The position numbers and the translations under genes are program-made. Positions 1 through 7,424 of a stretch of 27,268 nt of DNA are shown in pieces (positions within the stretch are counted from its first letter, which is position 1; each line of letters starts with the position of its first letter). Under the pieces are notes generated by a model. It saw only the letters and a list, made by a program, of their open reading frames with translations, had not been told where the DNA came from and did no database searches. The stretch lies in contig JASJEI010000268.1 in assembly GCA_030064795.1 (NCBI GenBank), positions 1 through 27,268 on the forward strand, read 5' to 3'. The stretch comes from Pleurocapsa sp. MO_226.B13 (GTDB lineage Bacteria > Cyanobacteriota > Cyanobacteriia > Cyanobacteriales > Xenococcaceae).

Positions 1-9
1 TCACAAAAA

Positions 10-63
10 GCGACGGGGGAAGCCCATTCCTTTTAGGGATGGTCGGATAAGTCGCCCCGTCGC
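10..63. repeat. Inverted repeat with GCGACGGGG / CCCCGTCGC arms
   Basis: The nine-base arms at 10-18 and 55-63 are perfect reverse complements, separated by 36 bases. The right end (CCCCGTCGCG) is the same as in the nested hairpin element downstream of hoxH (24471-24478), so the two may be relatives. The element may begin before the window. Confidence 0.55.
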
Positions 64-66
64 GTT

Positions 67-117
67 AGTAGTCAGTAGTTAGTGGTCAGTAGTAAAACCC
101 CGAACCCCGAACCCCGA
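67..117. repeat. Heptamer tandem repeats (AGTNGTC-like, then ACCCCGA x3)
   Basis: Bases 67-93 are a degenerate seven-base repeat of the type AGTAGTC/AGTAGTT/AGTGGTC. Bases 97-117 are three exact copies of ACCCCGA. Seven-base short tandemly repeated repetitive sequences are a known feature of cyanobacterial intergenic DNA. No function can be assigned. Confidence 0.7.
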
Positions 118-128
118 ACTGACACGTG

Positions 129-155
129 CATCCCACCTCATTTATGGGTGGGATG
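129..155. repeat. Hairpin with 9-bp perfect stem
   Basis: CATCCCACC at 129-137 pairs perfectly with GGTGGGATG at 147-155 around a nine-base loop. It is not followed by a T-run, so it is not a classical intrinsic terminator. It could be the end hairpin of a decayed mobile element or a fold in an untranslated RNA. Confidence 0.6.
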
Positions 156-176
156 AGCTTAACTTCCTACTCATCT

Positions 177-260
177 ACAACCTGACTTTTCCCCCTGTTG
201 CCGAGCAGAAGTTTTAAACAACAACCTAACTTTCCCCCTGTTGCCGAGCAGAAGTTTTAA
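177..260. repeat. Two-copy tandem repeat, 44-base period
   Basis: Bases 177-217 and 221-260 are near-identical: the second copy has G to A at one position and one T fewer in a T-run. Each copy contains the core CCCCCTGTTGCCGAGCAGAA and ends in GTTTTAA. Only two copies exist and the unit is almost all repeat with a three-base spacer, so this is a tandem duplication rather than a CRISPR array. Confidence 0.8.
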
Positions 261-371
261 GACAGAATACGAACAACGAAATATTTTGGCATCGAGAATG
301 AGAATAATTTTCTCTATTTCTTCTCGATCGCTTTTTAAGTTATTAGTAACCAAAACAACGGGAATAAAACT

Positions 372-539
372 ATGAACTATTTTCTAAGCCAACAAGCTAC
401 TCAACTCGATTCAAAATCATCTCATATTGATGCCTGGACAATTGACGGCATTTTATATTTCACTGTCAAGCTAGAAAATTGCAGCAAACAACTGTGGAAA
501 ACAGATGGCACGACTACAGTTTTTGTTACCAATATTTAA
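372..539 (+). pseudogene. Remnant of an ELWxxDGT-type repeat protein (55-residue ORF)
   Basis: A 55-codon frame from ATG 372 to TAA 537-539 ends in GILYFTVKLENCSKQLWKTD followed by GTTTVFVTNI. This resembles one unit of the ELWxxDGT repeat (typically LYFTA...G.ELWKTDGT..GTVLVKDI), a beta-propeller-like repeat found in many copies in large bacterial surface proteins. Here there is only one unit, no signal peptide and no neighbouring units, so it looks like a leftover of a larger gene. Its end overlaps the upstream part of the next open frame. A genuine small protein cannot be excluded. The family match is from memory of the motif, not from a search. Confidence 0.5.
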
Positions 540-576
540 AATTATTGATTTGTTTAAATTTGTTAGGAAAAGACCG

Positions 577-1005
577 ATGAAAACTAAAGATTTATTACAA
601 AAATATGCCAGAGGCAGACGAAATTTTCAAAGTATTGAATTTTCTAATCGTCGTCTTAGTTGGCGCGATTTACGGGCGATCGACCTCAGTCACGCGGACT
701 GTCGGCTGTCAATTTTCGGTGGTGTAGACTTTACCGCAGCCTATTTAATTGAAACCAATTTTTCCCGCGCCGATTTAACAGCAGCCGATTTATACTACGC
801 TAATTTATGTGGTGCAGACTTGAGTGTAGCCGATTTACGAGGTGCTAGTCTCGTCTGTGCCAACTTATCTGGAGCAAATTTACGCTGTGCTAGTTTAACA
901 GGAGCAGATTTAAGCGGTGCAATTATGCCCGATGGCAGAGTGATGCCTGTCGGTACTATTCTGCGACGCAGACAAGCGATCGAGTTGGTGGCTCATTTCA
1001 ATTAG
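577..1005 (+). CDS. Pentapeptide repeat protein
   Basis: This 142-residue protein starts MKTKDLLQKYARGRRNF, the usual opening of small cyanobacterial pentapeptide-repeat proteins. About 14 A(D/N)LxX-type units follow (for example ADLTA, ADLYY, ANLCG, ADLSV, ADLRG, ANLSG), which would form a right-handed quadrilateral beta-helix. It ends in a short tail (VGTILRRRQAIELVAHFN). The frame is open back to an ATG at 505, but ATG 577 is preferred: it has AGGAAAAG at 565-572, and the 24 extra residues lie in the overlap with the upstream remnant and do not belong to the family. There is no signal peptide, so it is probably cytoplasmic or thylakoid-associated. The biochemical function of this family is unknown in most cases. 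Confidence 0.88.
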   Translation: MKTKDLLQKYARGRRNFQSIEFSNRRLSWRDLRAIDLSHADCRLSIFGGVDFTAAYLIETNFSRADLTAADLYYANLCGADLSVADLRGASLVCANLSGANLRCASLTGADLSGAIMPDGRVMPVGTILRRRQAIELVAHFN

Positions 1006-1120
1006 CACGAAGATCGCTTATTAAGATTTCTTATAGACGACAACTTGTAAATCGCAATGAAAGCATAATTAATACCAACACCGAGCGACTAAATTTACCG
1101 TTTATTAGGTTCGAGAATCG

Positions 1121-2521
1121 ATGTCCAAAAAACTACTAGGTTATTTGATCGTGGCGATCGCCGTTATGATGCTGGCGATCGGCTGTAATTCTGATGCTCA
1201 ATTACAAAATGACGAGATTAGCCAAGCTACTACAAAACTAGAAGCTGATGCCCTTCAGATCTGGTGGGACAAAGGCTATAATTCCGAAGAAGACCGAGCC
1301 TTAAAAAAACTGATTAAAGGGTGGGAACAAAAGACTGGAAACAAGGCACAAATTAGTTTTTATAGTTTAGATAAACGTTCGGAAAAACCTCAAAGATCTT
1401 TACAGGGTGGTATAGCCCCCGATATCTTTATGAGTTTTAAAGCTGAAAGTACTCTCAATCCTACACTAGCCTGGGAAGGAAAATTAATCGATGTTACCGA
1501 TGTGATCGAGCCTGTCAAAGAAATCTACGACCCTGGAGCATTAGCAACAGCTTCTTACTATAATAATGTCGAACAAAAGCAAAGTTACTATGCAGTACCT
1601 ATACATAGAACTGCCCTTCATGTCTATTATTGGCAAGACTTACTAGAGAAAACAGGACGTACTGCTAGAGATATTCCCCAAGATTGGGATGGTTTTTGGC
1701 AATTTTGGCTCTCTGTAGCAGAGGACTTAAAAACCGAGCAGCAACTAGATATTTTTCCCATTGGTTTGCCCATGTCTGTAGAAGCGGGAGACACTTATCA
1801 AGCTTTTGAACACGTTCTGGAAGCCTATAACGTCAAGTTGCTAGATAAACAGGGGAATTTACTAGTAGACAACCCCCAAGTTCGTCAGGGAATTATTAAC
1901 TGCTTAGATTGGTATACGCAATTCTACTTACAAGGATATACCCCCAAAGATGCCGTAGATTGGAATAATGCTGCTAATAACCATAAACTGCTCAATCGAG
2001 AAATCTTGACGACTACTAATGCTAGTCTTTCAATTCCCGCTGCACTACGTCATGACAGTGATGCTTATCATAACCAATTGGGAATTGTAGAGTTACCCAA
2101 CAAACCCAACGGCGAACCAATGAATCATATCTTTCTGGTAGAACAAGCAGTTATTTTTAAAGATGCAAATCATCCTGAATTAGCCAAAGACTTCTTGTCT
2201 TATTTAATTCAACCAGAGACGATAAACACCTTTCTCCAAGAGTCAGGTAGGCACTCTCCTGCCAAAATGCCAGTCTATGAAGACCCCTACTGGACTAATT
2301 CTCAAGACCCTCATACTTCTACCGTAACCAAAACCTTAATTGAAAGTAAAATTCGCCCCATTTATCCATCCAACAGTCCAGCCTACAGTATTGTCCTCCA
2401 AGAAAATATCTGGGGTCAGAGTTTAGAAAAAATCCTGCTTAATGGTGTCACGCCAGAACAAGCTGGAGACGAAGCTATAGCCAGAATTAAAAAGATTTTT
2501 GCCGAATGGGGCGATCGATAA
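1121..2521 (+). CDS. ABC-type solute-binding lipoprotein, paralog 1 of 4
   Basis: The 466-residue protein has a lysine-containing N-terminus, a hydrophobic stretch and a lipobox ending in AIGC, with Cys22 as the likely lipidated residue. The mature part opens with LQIWWDKGYNSEEDRALKKL and continues as a family 1 extracellular solute-binding protein of the kind that serves sugar ABC importers. The C-terminal block (ENIWGQSLEKIL...GVTPEQAGDEAIARIKKIFAEW) is shared with the next three genes. It would bind a small solute, perhaps a carbohydrate, at the outer face of the plasma membrane. No permease or ATPase gene is nearby. TAGGTTCGA lies at 1106-1114 before the ATG and recurs before paralogs 2 and 3. 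The ligand cannot be read from the sequence. Confidence 0.9.
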   Translation: MSKKLLGYLIVAIAVMMLAIGCNSDAQLQNDEISQATTKLEADALQIWWDKGYNSEEDRALKKLIKGWEQKTGNKAQISFYSLDKRSEKPQRSLQGGIAPDIFMSFKAESTLNPTLAWEGKLIDVTDVIEPVKEIYDPGALATASYYNNVEQKQSYYAVPIHRTALHVYYWQDLLEKTGRTARDIPQDWDGFWQFWLSVAEDLKTEQQLDIFPIGLPMSVEAGDTYQAFEHVLEAYNVKLLDKQGNLLVDNPQVRQGIINCLDWYTQFYLQGYTPKDAVDWNNAANNHKLLNREILTTTNASLSIPAALRHDSDAYHNQLGIVELPNKPNGEPMNHIFLVEQAVIFKDANHPELAKDFLSYLIQPETINTFLQESGRHSPAKMPVYEDPYWTNSQDPHTSTVTKTLIESKIRPIYPSNSPAYSIVLQENIWGQSLEKILLNGVTPEQAGDEAIARIKKIFAEWGDR

Positions 2522-2605
2522 GCAGTTTAACCACAATTTTTTAATTGAAAAGTTGAGGTGGGATTTAGATAATACTTGCTAGTTTTAGGTTTATAGGTTC
2601 GATTT
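2522..2605 (+). repeat. Duplicated spacer between binding-protein genes (copy A)
   Basis: This spacer and 3995-4078 align without gaps at roughly 85-90% by eye. Shared elements in order are a small palindrome (CAATTTTTTAATTG), TGGGATTTAGATAATACT, TAGTTTTAGGTT and the start-proximal TAGGTTCGATT. The conservation is at least as high as in the flanking coding sequence, so it may contain a kept control or mRNA-processing site, or reflect gene conversion. Confidence 0.75.
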
Positions 2606-3994
2606 ATGACCAAACAATTACTACGTTACTTTGCTCTAGCAATAGCCATAATGCTAGTTGTAGCCTGTAATTCTGATATTCAATTACAAAACGATTCTGT
2701 CCCCTCACTGCGATTGCCGACTCAATCAAATGTTCTTGAGATCTGGTGGGATAAAGGCTATATCCTGCGAGAAGATCAAATTGTTCGACAAATTGTTAGC
2801 AATTGGCAAAAAGAAAGCGGAGAGAAAGCTAAAATTAAATTCTATACAGCAGATGAAATAGCACAAAAGACTCGACGAGCTATTCAAGCTGGTAATTCAC
2901 CCGATATTTTATTTTCTAGTCGTGCTGAATATCCCTTGTTAGCTTGGGAAGGCAAACTTGCAGACGTTTCAGAGGTAATCAAACCAGTAGAAAAGCTTTA
3001 CACCAATACTGCTAAAAAAGCTGCCTATTTATACAACAATATTGAGCATAAGCGTAGTTATTATGGCGTTCCACTACATCAAGGGACAATACACATTTTT
3101 TATTGGCAGGATTTATTAAGACAAGTAGGTAAAGACGCTAGTGATATTCCTCGTAGTTGGAATAAATTCTGGGAATTTTGGCAAGCAGTACAAACACCAA
3201 TTCAAGCAAAAAACCCAGATATTTATGGCTTAGGTATACCTCTTTCTGTAGAAGCTTCGGATACGTATTATTTATTTGAACAAATTTTAGAAGCCTACAA
3301 CATAGCCATACTCGATTCTCAAGGTAAGTTATTAGTTAATGATGCTAGGGTACGTCAGGGTATTGCTAATTGTCTTAAATGGTATGCCGAACTTTATCAA
3401 CAGGGTTATGTGCCACCTAGCGCGTTAAAGTGGTTAGACCCCGATAATAATCGCAATTTTTTAAACCGCAATGTAGTAATGGCACCTAATCCTACTCTTT
3501 CTATTGCTACTGCTTTACTTGAAAAGAGAGAAACGTATTTAAATGATTTAGGTACGATGGAATTCCCAGATCGGCTTGATGGCAATCCGATAAGACACTT
3601 AGTTTCTGTTAGACAGGCCGTAATCTTGGCAACGGCAAAAAATAAAACAATAGCTAAAGACTTCCTTACTTATCTTATTCAACCAGAAATTATCGGCAAT
3701 TATCTTAAAAGTGCTGGAGGACGATATCTCCCAGTAATGACCACAGCAAAACAAGACTCTTTTTGGACAAATCCTGAAGATCCCCATGTTTCTACTGCGA
3801 CTGAAACCTTAACCAAAGGTCAAACAAGATTATTCTATTCTGCTCAAAATCCTATCTATAGTTTTGTTTTGGAACAAAATATTTGGGGAAAAGCTCTTAA
3901 TCGTATAGTTGTCGATGGAATATCTCCCGAACAAGCTGCCGATGAAGCGATCGCCAGAATTAAAAAGATTTTTGCAGAATGGGACGAGGGATAA
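2606..3994 (+). CDS. ABC-type solute-binding lipoprotein, paralog 2 of 4
   Basis: The protein has 462 residues, with a lipobox ending LVVAC (Cys21) after MTKQLLRYFALAIAIM. The mature part opens LEIWWDKGYILREDQIV, followed by the family 1 solute-binding fold. Blocks shared with its neighbours include the region around YYGVPLHQGTIHIFYWQDLL, the VRQGIANCLKWY block and the C-terminal DEAIARIKKIFAEW. It begins 84 bases after paralog 1. The spacer is nearly the same as the one after this gene, showing that gene plus spacer was duplicated as a unit. ATG 2606 is preceded by TAGGTTCGA (2594-2602). It is probably transcribed together with its neighbours, and no transporter partner is seen. Confidence 0.9.
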   Translation: MTKQLLRYFALAIAIMLVVACNSDIQLQNDSVPSLRLPTQSNVLEIWWDKGYILREDQIVRQIVSNWQKESGEKAKIKFYTADEIAQKTRRAIQAGNSPDILFSSRAEYPLLAWEGKLADVSEVIKPVEKLYTNTAKKAAYLYNNIEHKRSYYGVPLHQGTIHIFYWQDLLRQVGKDASDIPRSWNKFWEFWQAVQTPIQAKNPDIYGLGIPLSVEASDTYYLFEQILEAYNIAILDSQGKLLVNDARVRQGIANCLKWYAELYQQGYVPPSALKWLDPDNNRNFLNRNVVMAPNPTLSIATALLEKRETYLNDLGTMEFPDRLDGNPIRHLVSVRQAVILATAKNKTIAKDFLTYLIQPEIIGNYLKSAGGRYLPVMTTAKQDSFWTNPEDPHVSTATETLTKGQTRLFYSAQNPIYSFVLEQNIWGKALNRIVVDGISPEQAADEAIARIKKIFAEWDEG

Positions 3995-4078
3995 GCTATT
4001 TAACAACAATTTTTTAATTGAAAAATTGAGCTGGGATTTAGATAATACTAGGTAGTTTTAGGTTGGTAGGTTCGATTG
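3995..4078 (+). repeat. Duplicated spacer between binding-protein genes (copy B)
   Basis: This is the second copy of the spacer at 2522-2605, with the same palindrome, the TTTAGATAATACT stretch and TAGGTTCGATT before the start codon. It supports tandem duplication of gene plus spacer. Confidence 0.75.
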
Positions 4079-5500
4079 ATGACCAAACAACTACGATGTT
4101 ATTTTGCTCTGGCAATAGTGACGATGATGCTAGTTATTGCCTGTAACCCTGAGACTCAATTACAAACTATTCAGGTGGAGAAACCGCGATCGCCGACTCG
4201 ATCGAATGTCCTTGAGATTTGGTGGGATAAAGGCTTTACCCTTGAAGAAGATGAAGCATTAGAACAAATTGTCAGTAATTGGCAGAAAGAAAGTGGTAAC
4301 AAACTCAAGCTTTCTTTTTATAGTAATGATGAATTACCAGAAAAAGCCCAAAGAGCAATTCAAGCAGGCACTGCTCCAGATCTTGTGATGGGTAGTAGTG
4401 CTGAAAGAGAATTAAATCCTCGATTAGCTTGGGAAGGAAAACTTGTAGATGTTTCGGATATTATTGCGCCAGTTAAAGATTCTTATTCAAAGTCTGCCTT
4501 AGAGGCAGTTAACTTTTATAACAATGTTGAGAAAAAACGTAGCTACTATGGCATTCCAATTTCTCAGTTGACTATCCATGTTTTTTACTGGCGAGATTTA
4601 TTAGAGCAAGTTGGTAAGAATGAAACAAATATTCCCCGAGATTGGAATAATTTCTGGCAGTTCTGGCAAGATGTTCAGAACGATCTGGCAAGACAATTAA
4701 AATTATCTGGACAGCAAAGTCCAAAAATTTATGGATTAGGTTTTCCTTTGTCGGCTGGAGGAGCAGATACATATTACCTGTTTGAGCAAATATTAGAAGC
4801 AAGAGATATCAGCATTTTAGATGCCGACGGTAATTTAATCATAGACGAACCCAAAGTTCGTCAGGGTATTATTGACTCTTTTAAATGGTATACCGATTTT
4901 TATATCGCAGGTTATATTCCACCTGATGCAGTTAACTGGTTAAACCCAGACAACAATCGTAATTTATTGCGACGTTCAATTGTAATGACACCTAATACTA
5001 CTCTCTCTATTCCTGCTGCGGTTAGGAAAGATGCCGACACAAACTTAGAAAAACTGGGAATTATAGAATTTCCCAATAAACTAAATAAAGATCCGACACG
5101 TCATCTAGTAGCGGTTAATGCTGTAGTTTTATTAAGTGCATCTCAACATCAAGAATTAGCCAAAGATTTTTTAAGATATCTAGTCGAACCAAATACCCTG
5201 AGTAATTATCTTAAAGTATCTGGAGGACGTTATTTACCAGTTATGGATTCAGTCTGGAAAACCCTTGGCTGGGAAGACTCTGACGACGAGCATTTTTCTA
5301 CCGCAGCAAAAACAGTTATTAAAGGTAAGACTCGTCCTTTCAATATCGTTACCAATCCTGCCTACGCCATTATTCTGCAAAAAAATATTTGGGGAAAAGC
5401 TCTCAATCGTATAGTTGTAAATGGAATCTCTCCCGAACAAGCTGCCGATGAAGCGATCGCCCAAATCCAAGACATTTTTGCCAATTGGGACAAAAACTAA
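4079..5500 (+). CDS. ABC-type solute-binding lipoprotein, paralog 3 of 4
   Basis: The start is placed at ATG 4079 (473 residues) because it aligns with the MTKQL start of paralog 2. The frame extends one codon further to a TTG at 4076, which is unlikely to be the true start. The lipobox ends LVIAC (Cys22). The mature part opens LEIWWDKGFTLEEDEALEQI and runs through the family 1 solute-binding fold to the shared C-terminus (ENIWGKALNRIVV equivalent, GISPEQAADEAIAQIQDIF). It has a short insertion near the middle (about residues 200-215, LARQLKLSGQQSPK) compared with paralogs 2 and 4. TAGGTTCGA precedes the start at 4067-4075. Confidence 0.9.
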   Translation: MTKQLRCYFALAIVTMMLVIACNPETQLQTIQVEKPRSPTRSNVLEIWWDKGFTLEEDEALEQIVSNWQKESGNKLKLSFYSNDELPEKAQRAIQAGTAPDLVMGSSAERELNPRLAWEGKLVDVSDIIAPVKDSYSKSALEAVNFYNNVEKKRSYYGIPISQLTIHVFYWRDLLEQVGKNETNIPRDWNNFWQFWQDVQNDLARQLKLSGQQSPKIYGLGFPLSAGGADTYYLFEQILEARDISILDADGNLIIDEPKVRQGIIDSFKWYTDFYIAGYIPPDAVNWLNPDNNRNLLRRSIVMTPNTTLSIPAAVRKDADTNLEKLGIIEFPNKLNKDPTRHLVAVNAVVLLSASQHQELAKDFLRYLVEPNTLSNYLKVSGGRYLPVMDSVWKTLGWEDSDDEHFSTAAKTVIKGKTRPFNIVTNPAYAIILQKNIWGKALNRIVVNGISPEQAADEAIAQIQDIFANWDKN

Positions 5501-5602
5501 GATTTTTCTCCTTAATTTACCTCAGTTCGACAAAGCTCAAAATTTGATAATTCATAACTTTTGAGTCACTTCAATTCCCCATTATTTCGTTGGGAAAATT
5601 GT

Positions 5603-5632
5603 AATTCCGAATTCCGAATTCCGAATTCCGAA
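5603..5632. repeat. Heptamer repeat AATTCCG x4
   Basis: Four exact consecutive copies of AATTCCG (5603-5630), followed by AACTC. This is a typical cyanobacterial seven-base tandem repeat, located in the 222-base spacer between binding-protein paralogs 3 and 4. Confidence 0.85.
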
Positions 5633-5722
5633 CTCACCTTAATTTCTTCCCTAGTTTTTCCCGATCTCGGTCTATGCTGGAAGGCGGTTCATTTTTAGTA
5701 CAAATGACTTAATTTAGTTGGT

Positions 5723-7144
5723 ATGGGAACAAAGTTGGGTTATAGTCTCAAGTCAAGGTTTAGACTAGTGGTATTGGCAATGGCGATCGCTTTTATCTCT
5801 CTAGCTTGCTCAAATCCGCTTCAATCCAAACCTCAGATAACCAATCAACCAGTACCAGAACCAACCGAACTATATATTTGGTGGGAACAGGGTTACAATC
5901 TCGAAGAAGATGAGGCGTTTCGCAATGTAGTCCAGGACTGGCAAGATCGGACTAATCACAAAGTCAAGCTATCTTTTTTTACCAACGATGAGTTAACCGT
6001 CAAGACAGAAAGAGCGGTTCGAGCCAATCAGACTCCTGACTTAATGATGACCCTCAAGGGCGATAAAATTCTTTATTCTCGTTTGGCTTGGCAAGATAAG
6101 TTAGAAGACGTTTCCGATCTGATTAAACCCGTTCGAGATGATTATTCGCAACAAATACTCCAGGCAATTACCTATAGCAACTCCCAGCAAAAAAAAATCA
6201 GCTATTACGGAGTGCCTATCTATCAGTCAACTATCTTTATTTTTTATTGGCAAAAATTGTTAGCCTCAGTCGGTTTGAATCCCAACGATATTCCTCAAGA
6301 CTGGAATGGTTTTTGGCAATTTTGGCAGCACGCACAAGCCAAGCTGAAAACAGAGCAAAACCTCGACATCTATGGTTTGGGATTCTCTCTCGCCAGTGAC
6401 AAAAGTGCAGATGATACTCACTATCTCTTCGAGCAAATCCTCGAAGCCTACGATGTTAATTTAATCAACGATCACGGAGAAATAGAGATCGATCGCCCCC
6501 AGGTAAGAGAGGGCATCATTAAGTGTTTGAACTGGTACGCAGAGTTATATCGACAGGGTTATATTCCGCCAGATGCCGTCAGGTGGTCAAATACCGATAA
6601 CAATCGTAGTTTGCTCAATCGCTTGGTGCTAATGACTCCCAATGCTAGTCTTTCGATTCCAGCTACTGTACGTCAAGATGCTGATATCTATTACAATCAC
6701 TTGGGTATCATGGAGTTTCCTCACAAACCTAGTGGTAAACCGATGCGTTATCTAGTCTCAATTCGACAGGCGGTTATTTTTAAAGACTCCCCACACAAAT
6801 CTCTAGCCAAAGACTTTTTAAGCTATTTGATCCAGCCTGAAGTTACTATCGAGTTCCTCAAAGCCACTGGTTGCCGAAATCAACCCGTACAAAAATCTGT
6901 CTGGTTAGATCCTTACTGGCAAAATACTAACGATCCCTATATTGCCACGGCTACCAAAATCATAACCAAAGGCGATACGCGATTGTCTTATTTCGTGATC
7001 GACCCCGCTTATAGTCAAGTTTTAGCAGAAAACATTTGGGGAAGAGCTTTGACTCAAGTAACTGCTTGGGGAGTCGATCCCGAACAGGCAGCAGATTTGG
7101 CGATCGCCAGAATTCAAGAGATTTTTCAAAATTGGGAACAATAA
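5723..7144 (+). CDS. ABC-type solute-binding lipoprotein, paralog 4 of 4
   Basis: The protein has 473 residues, with a longer N-terminal signal (MGTKLGYSLKSRFRLVVLAM...) and a lipobox ending SLAC (Cys29). The mature part opens with a long linker and LYIWWEQGYNLEEDEAF, with the same blocks as the preceding three, including YYGVPIYQSTIFIFYWQKLL and the C-terminus AADLAIARIQEIFQNWEQ. It is the most divergent of the four at its ends and is separated from paralog 3 by 222 bases that include heptamer repeats instead of the duplicated spacer. It may therefore have its own promoter. The ligand is unknown, and again there are no permease or ATPase genes. Confidence 0.9.
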   Translation: MGTKLGYSLKSRFRLVVLAMAIAFISLACSNPLQSKPQITNQPVPEPTELYIWWEQGYNLEEDEAFRNVVQDWQDRTNHKVKLSFFTNDELTVKTERAVRANQTPDLMMTLKGDKILYSRLAWQDKLEDVSDLIKPVRDDYSQQILQAITYSNSQQKKISYYGVPIYQSTIFIFYWQKLLASVGLNPNDIPQDWNGFWQFWQHAQAKLKTEQNLDIYGLGFSLASDKSADDTHYLFEQILEAYDVNLINDHGEIEIDRPQVREGIIKCLNWYAELYRQGYIPPDAVRWSNTDNNRSLLNRLVLMTPNASLSIPATVRQDADIYYNHLGIMEFPHKPSGKPMRYLVSIRQAVIFKDSPHKSLAKDFLSYLIQPEVTIEFLKATGCRNQPVQKSVWLDPYWQNTNDPYIATATKIITKGDTRLSYFVIDPAYSQVLAENIWGRALTQVTAWGVDPEQAADLAIARIQEIFQNWEQ

Positions 7145-7370
7145 AAAATTTTTATTCTCTAGTTCTTCTCGATTTCCTTTTATTTTGAAATTGTTAACAG
7201 CTAATGGACGCATTGCTATAACGCCTTACATACCTCTAGAATCCTGTTAGGAGAGTAATAAATTATTGCTCTCTATTTTTTTGTCGTCCAAGTTTTGAGA
7301 TCGCAGTAGGTAAACTGGTTAAAACAGATCCTATTTATCTAGAATATTTATCGCTCGAACTGTCAAACCC

Positions 7371-7400
7371 TGTAGAGACGTAATATATTACGTCTCTACA
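7371..7400. repeat. 30-bp perfect palindrome (TGTAGAGACG family)
   Basis: TGTAGAGACGTAATA is followed directly by its exact reverse complement. It lies between the convergent ends of paralog 4 (7144) and the exoprotein gene (7425), where it could end transcription from either side. The ends match the termini of the larger nested hairpin at 24414-24484, and it resembles the palindrome at 22839-22858, pointing to one family of small mobile palindromes. Confidence 0.85.
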
Positions 7401-7424
7401 ATCTATCTATTTTTTTAAATGTTT

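Larger units (their letters stand above)
1..371. other. Repeat-rich intergenic stretch
   Basis: No supportable gene is seen here. The stretch holds an inverted repeat (10-18 with 55-63), two sets of seven-base repeats (about 67-117), a strong hairpin (129-155) and a two-copy 44-base tandem repeat (177-260). A minus-strand reading frame at 171-353 is only the translation of the tandem repeat and has no family features. The remaining bases are AT-rich and could carry a promoter for the downstream reading frame, but no site is clear enough to call. Confidence 0.6.

Noticed and set aside
177..260. Possible CRISPR array
   Set aside because: There are only two copies, with a three-base spacer between near-identical units; no spacers of normal size and no cas genes.
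171..353. 60-codon minus-strand frame at the window start
   Set aside because: It is largely a translation of the 44-base tandem repeat with no ribosome site or recognisable motif.
505..576. Upstream ATG 505 as start of the pentapeptide protein
   Set aside because: The extra 24 residues are not part of the family, lie in the overlap with the upstream remnant, and ATG 577 has a much better ribosome site.
2590..2610. GGTTCGA motifs before the binding-protein genes as tRNA T-arms
   Set aside because: No acceptor, anticodon or D-arm can be built around them; they are part of the ribosome-site region. No tRNA or rRNA was found anywhere in the window.
4076..4078. TTG at 4076 as start of the third binding protein
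   Set aside because: ATG 4079 aligns with the start of paralog 2 and has the same upstream spacer.
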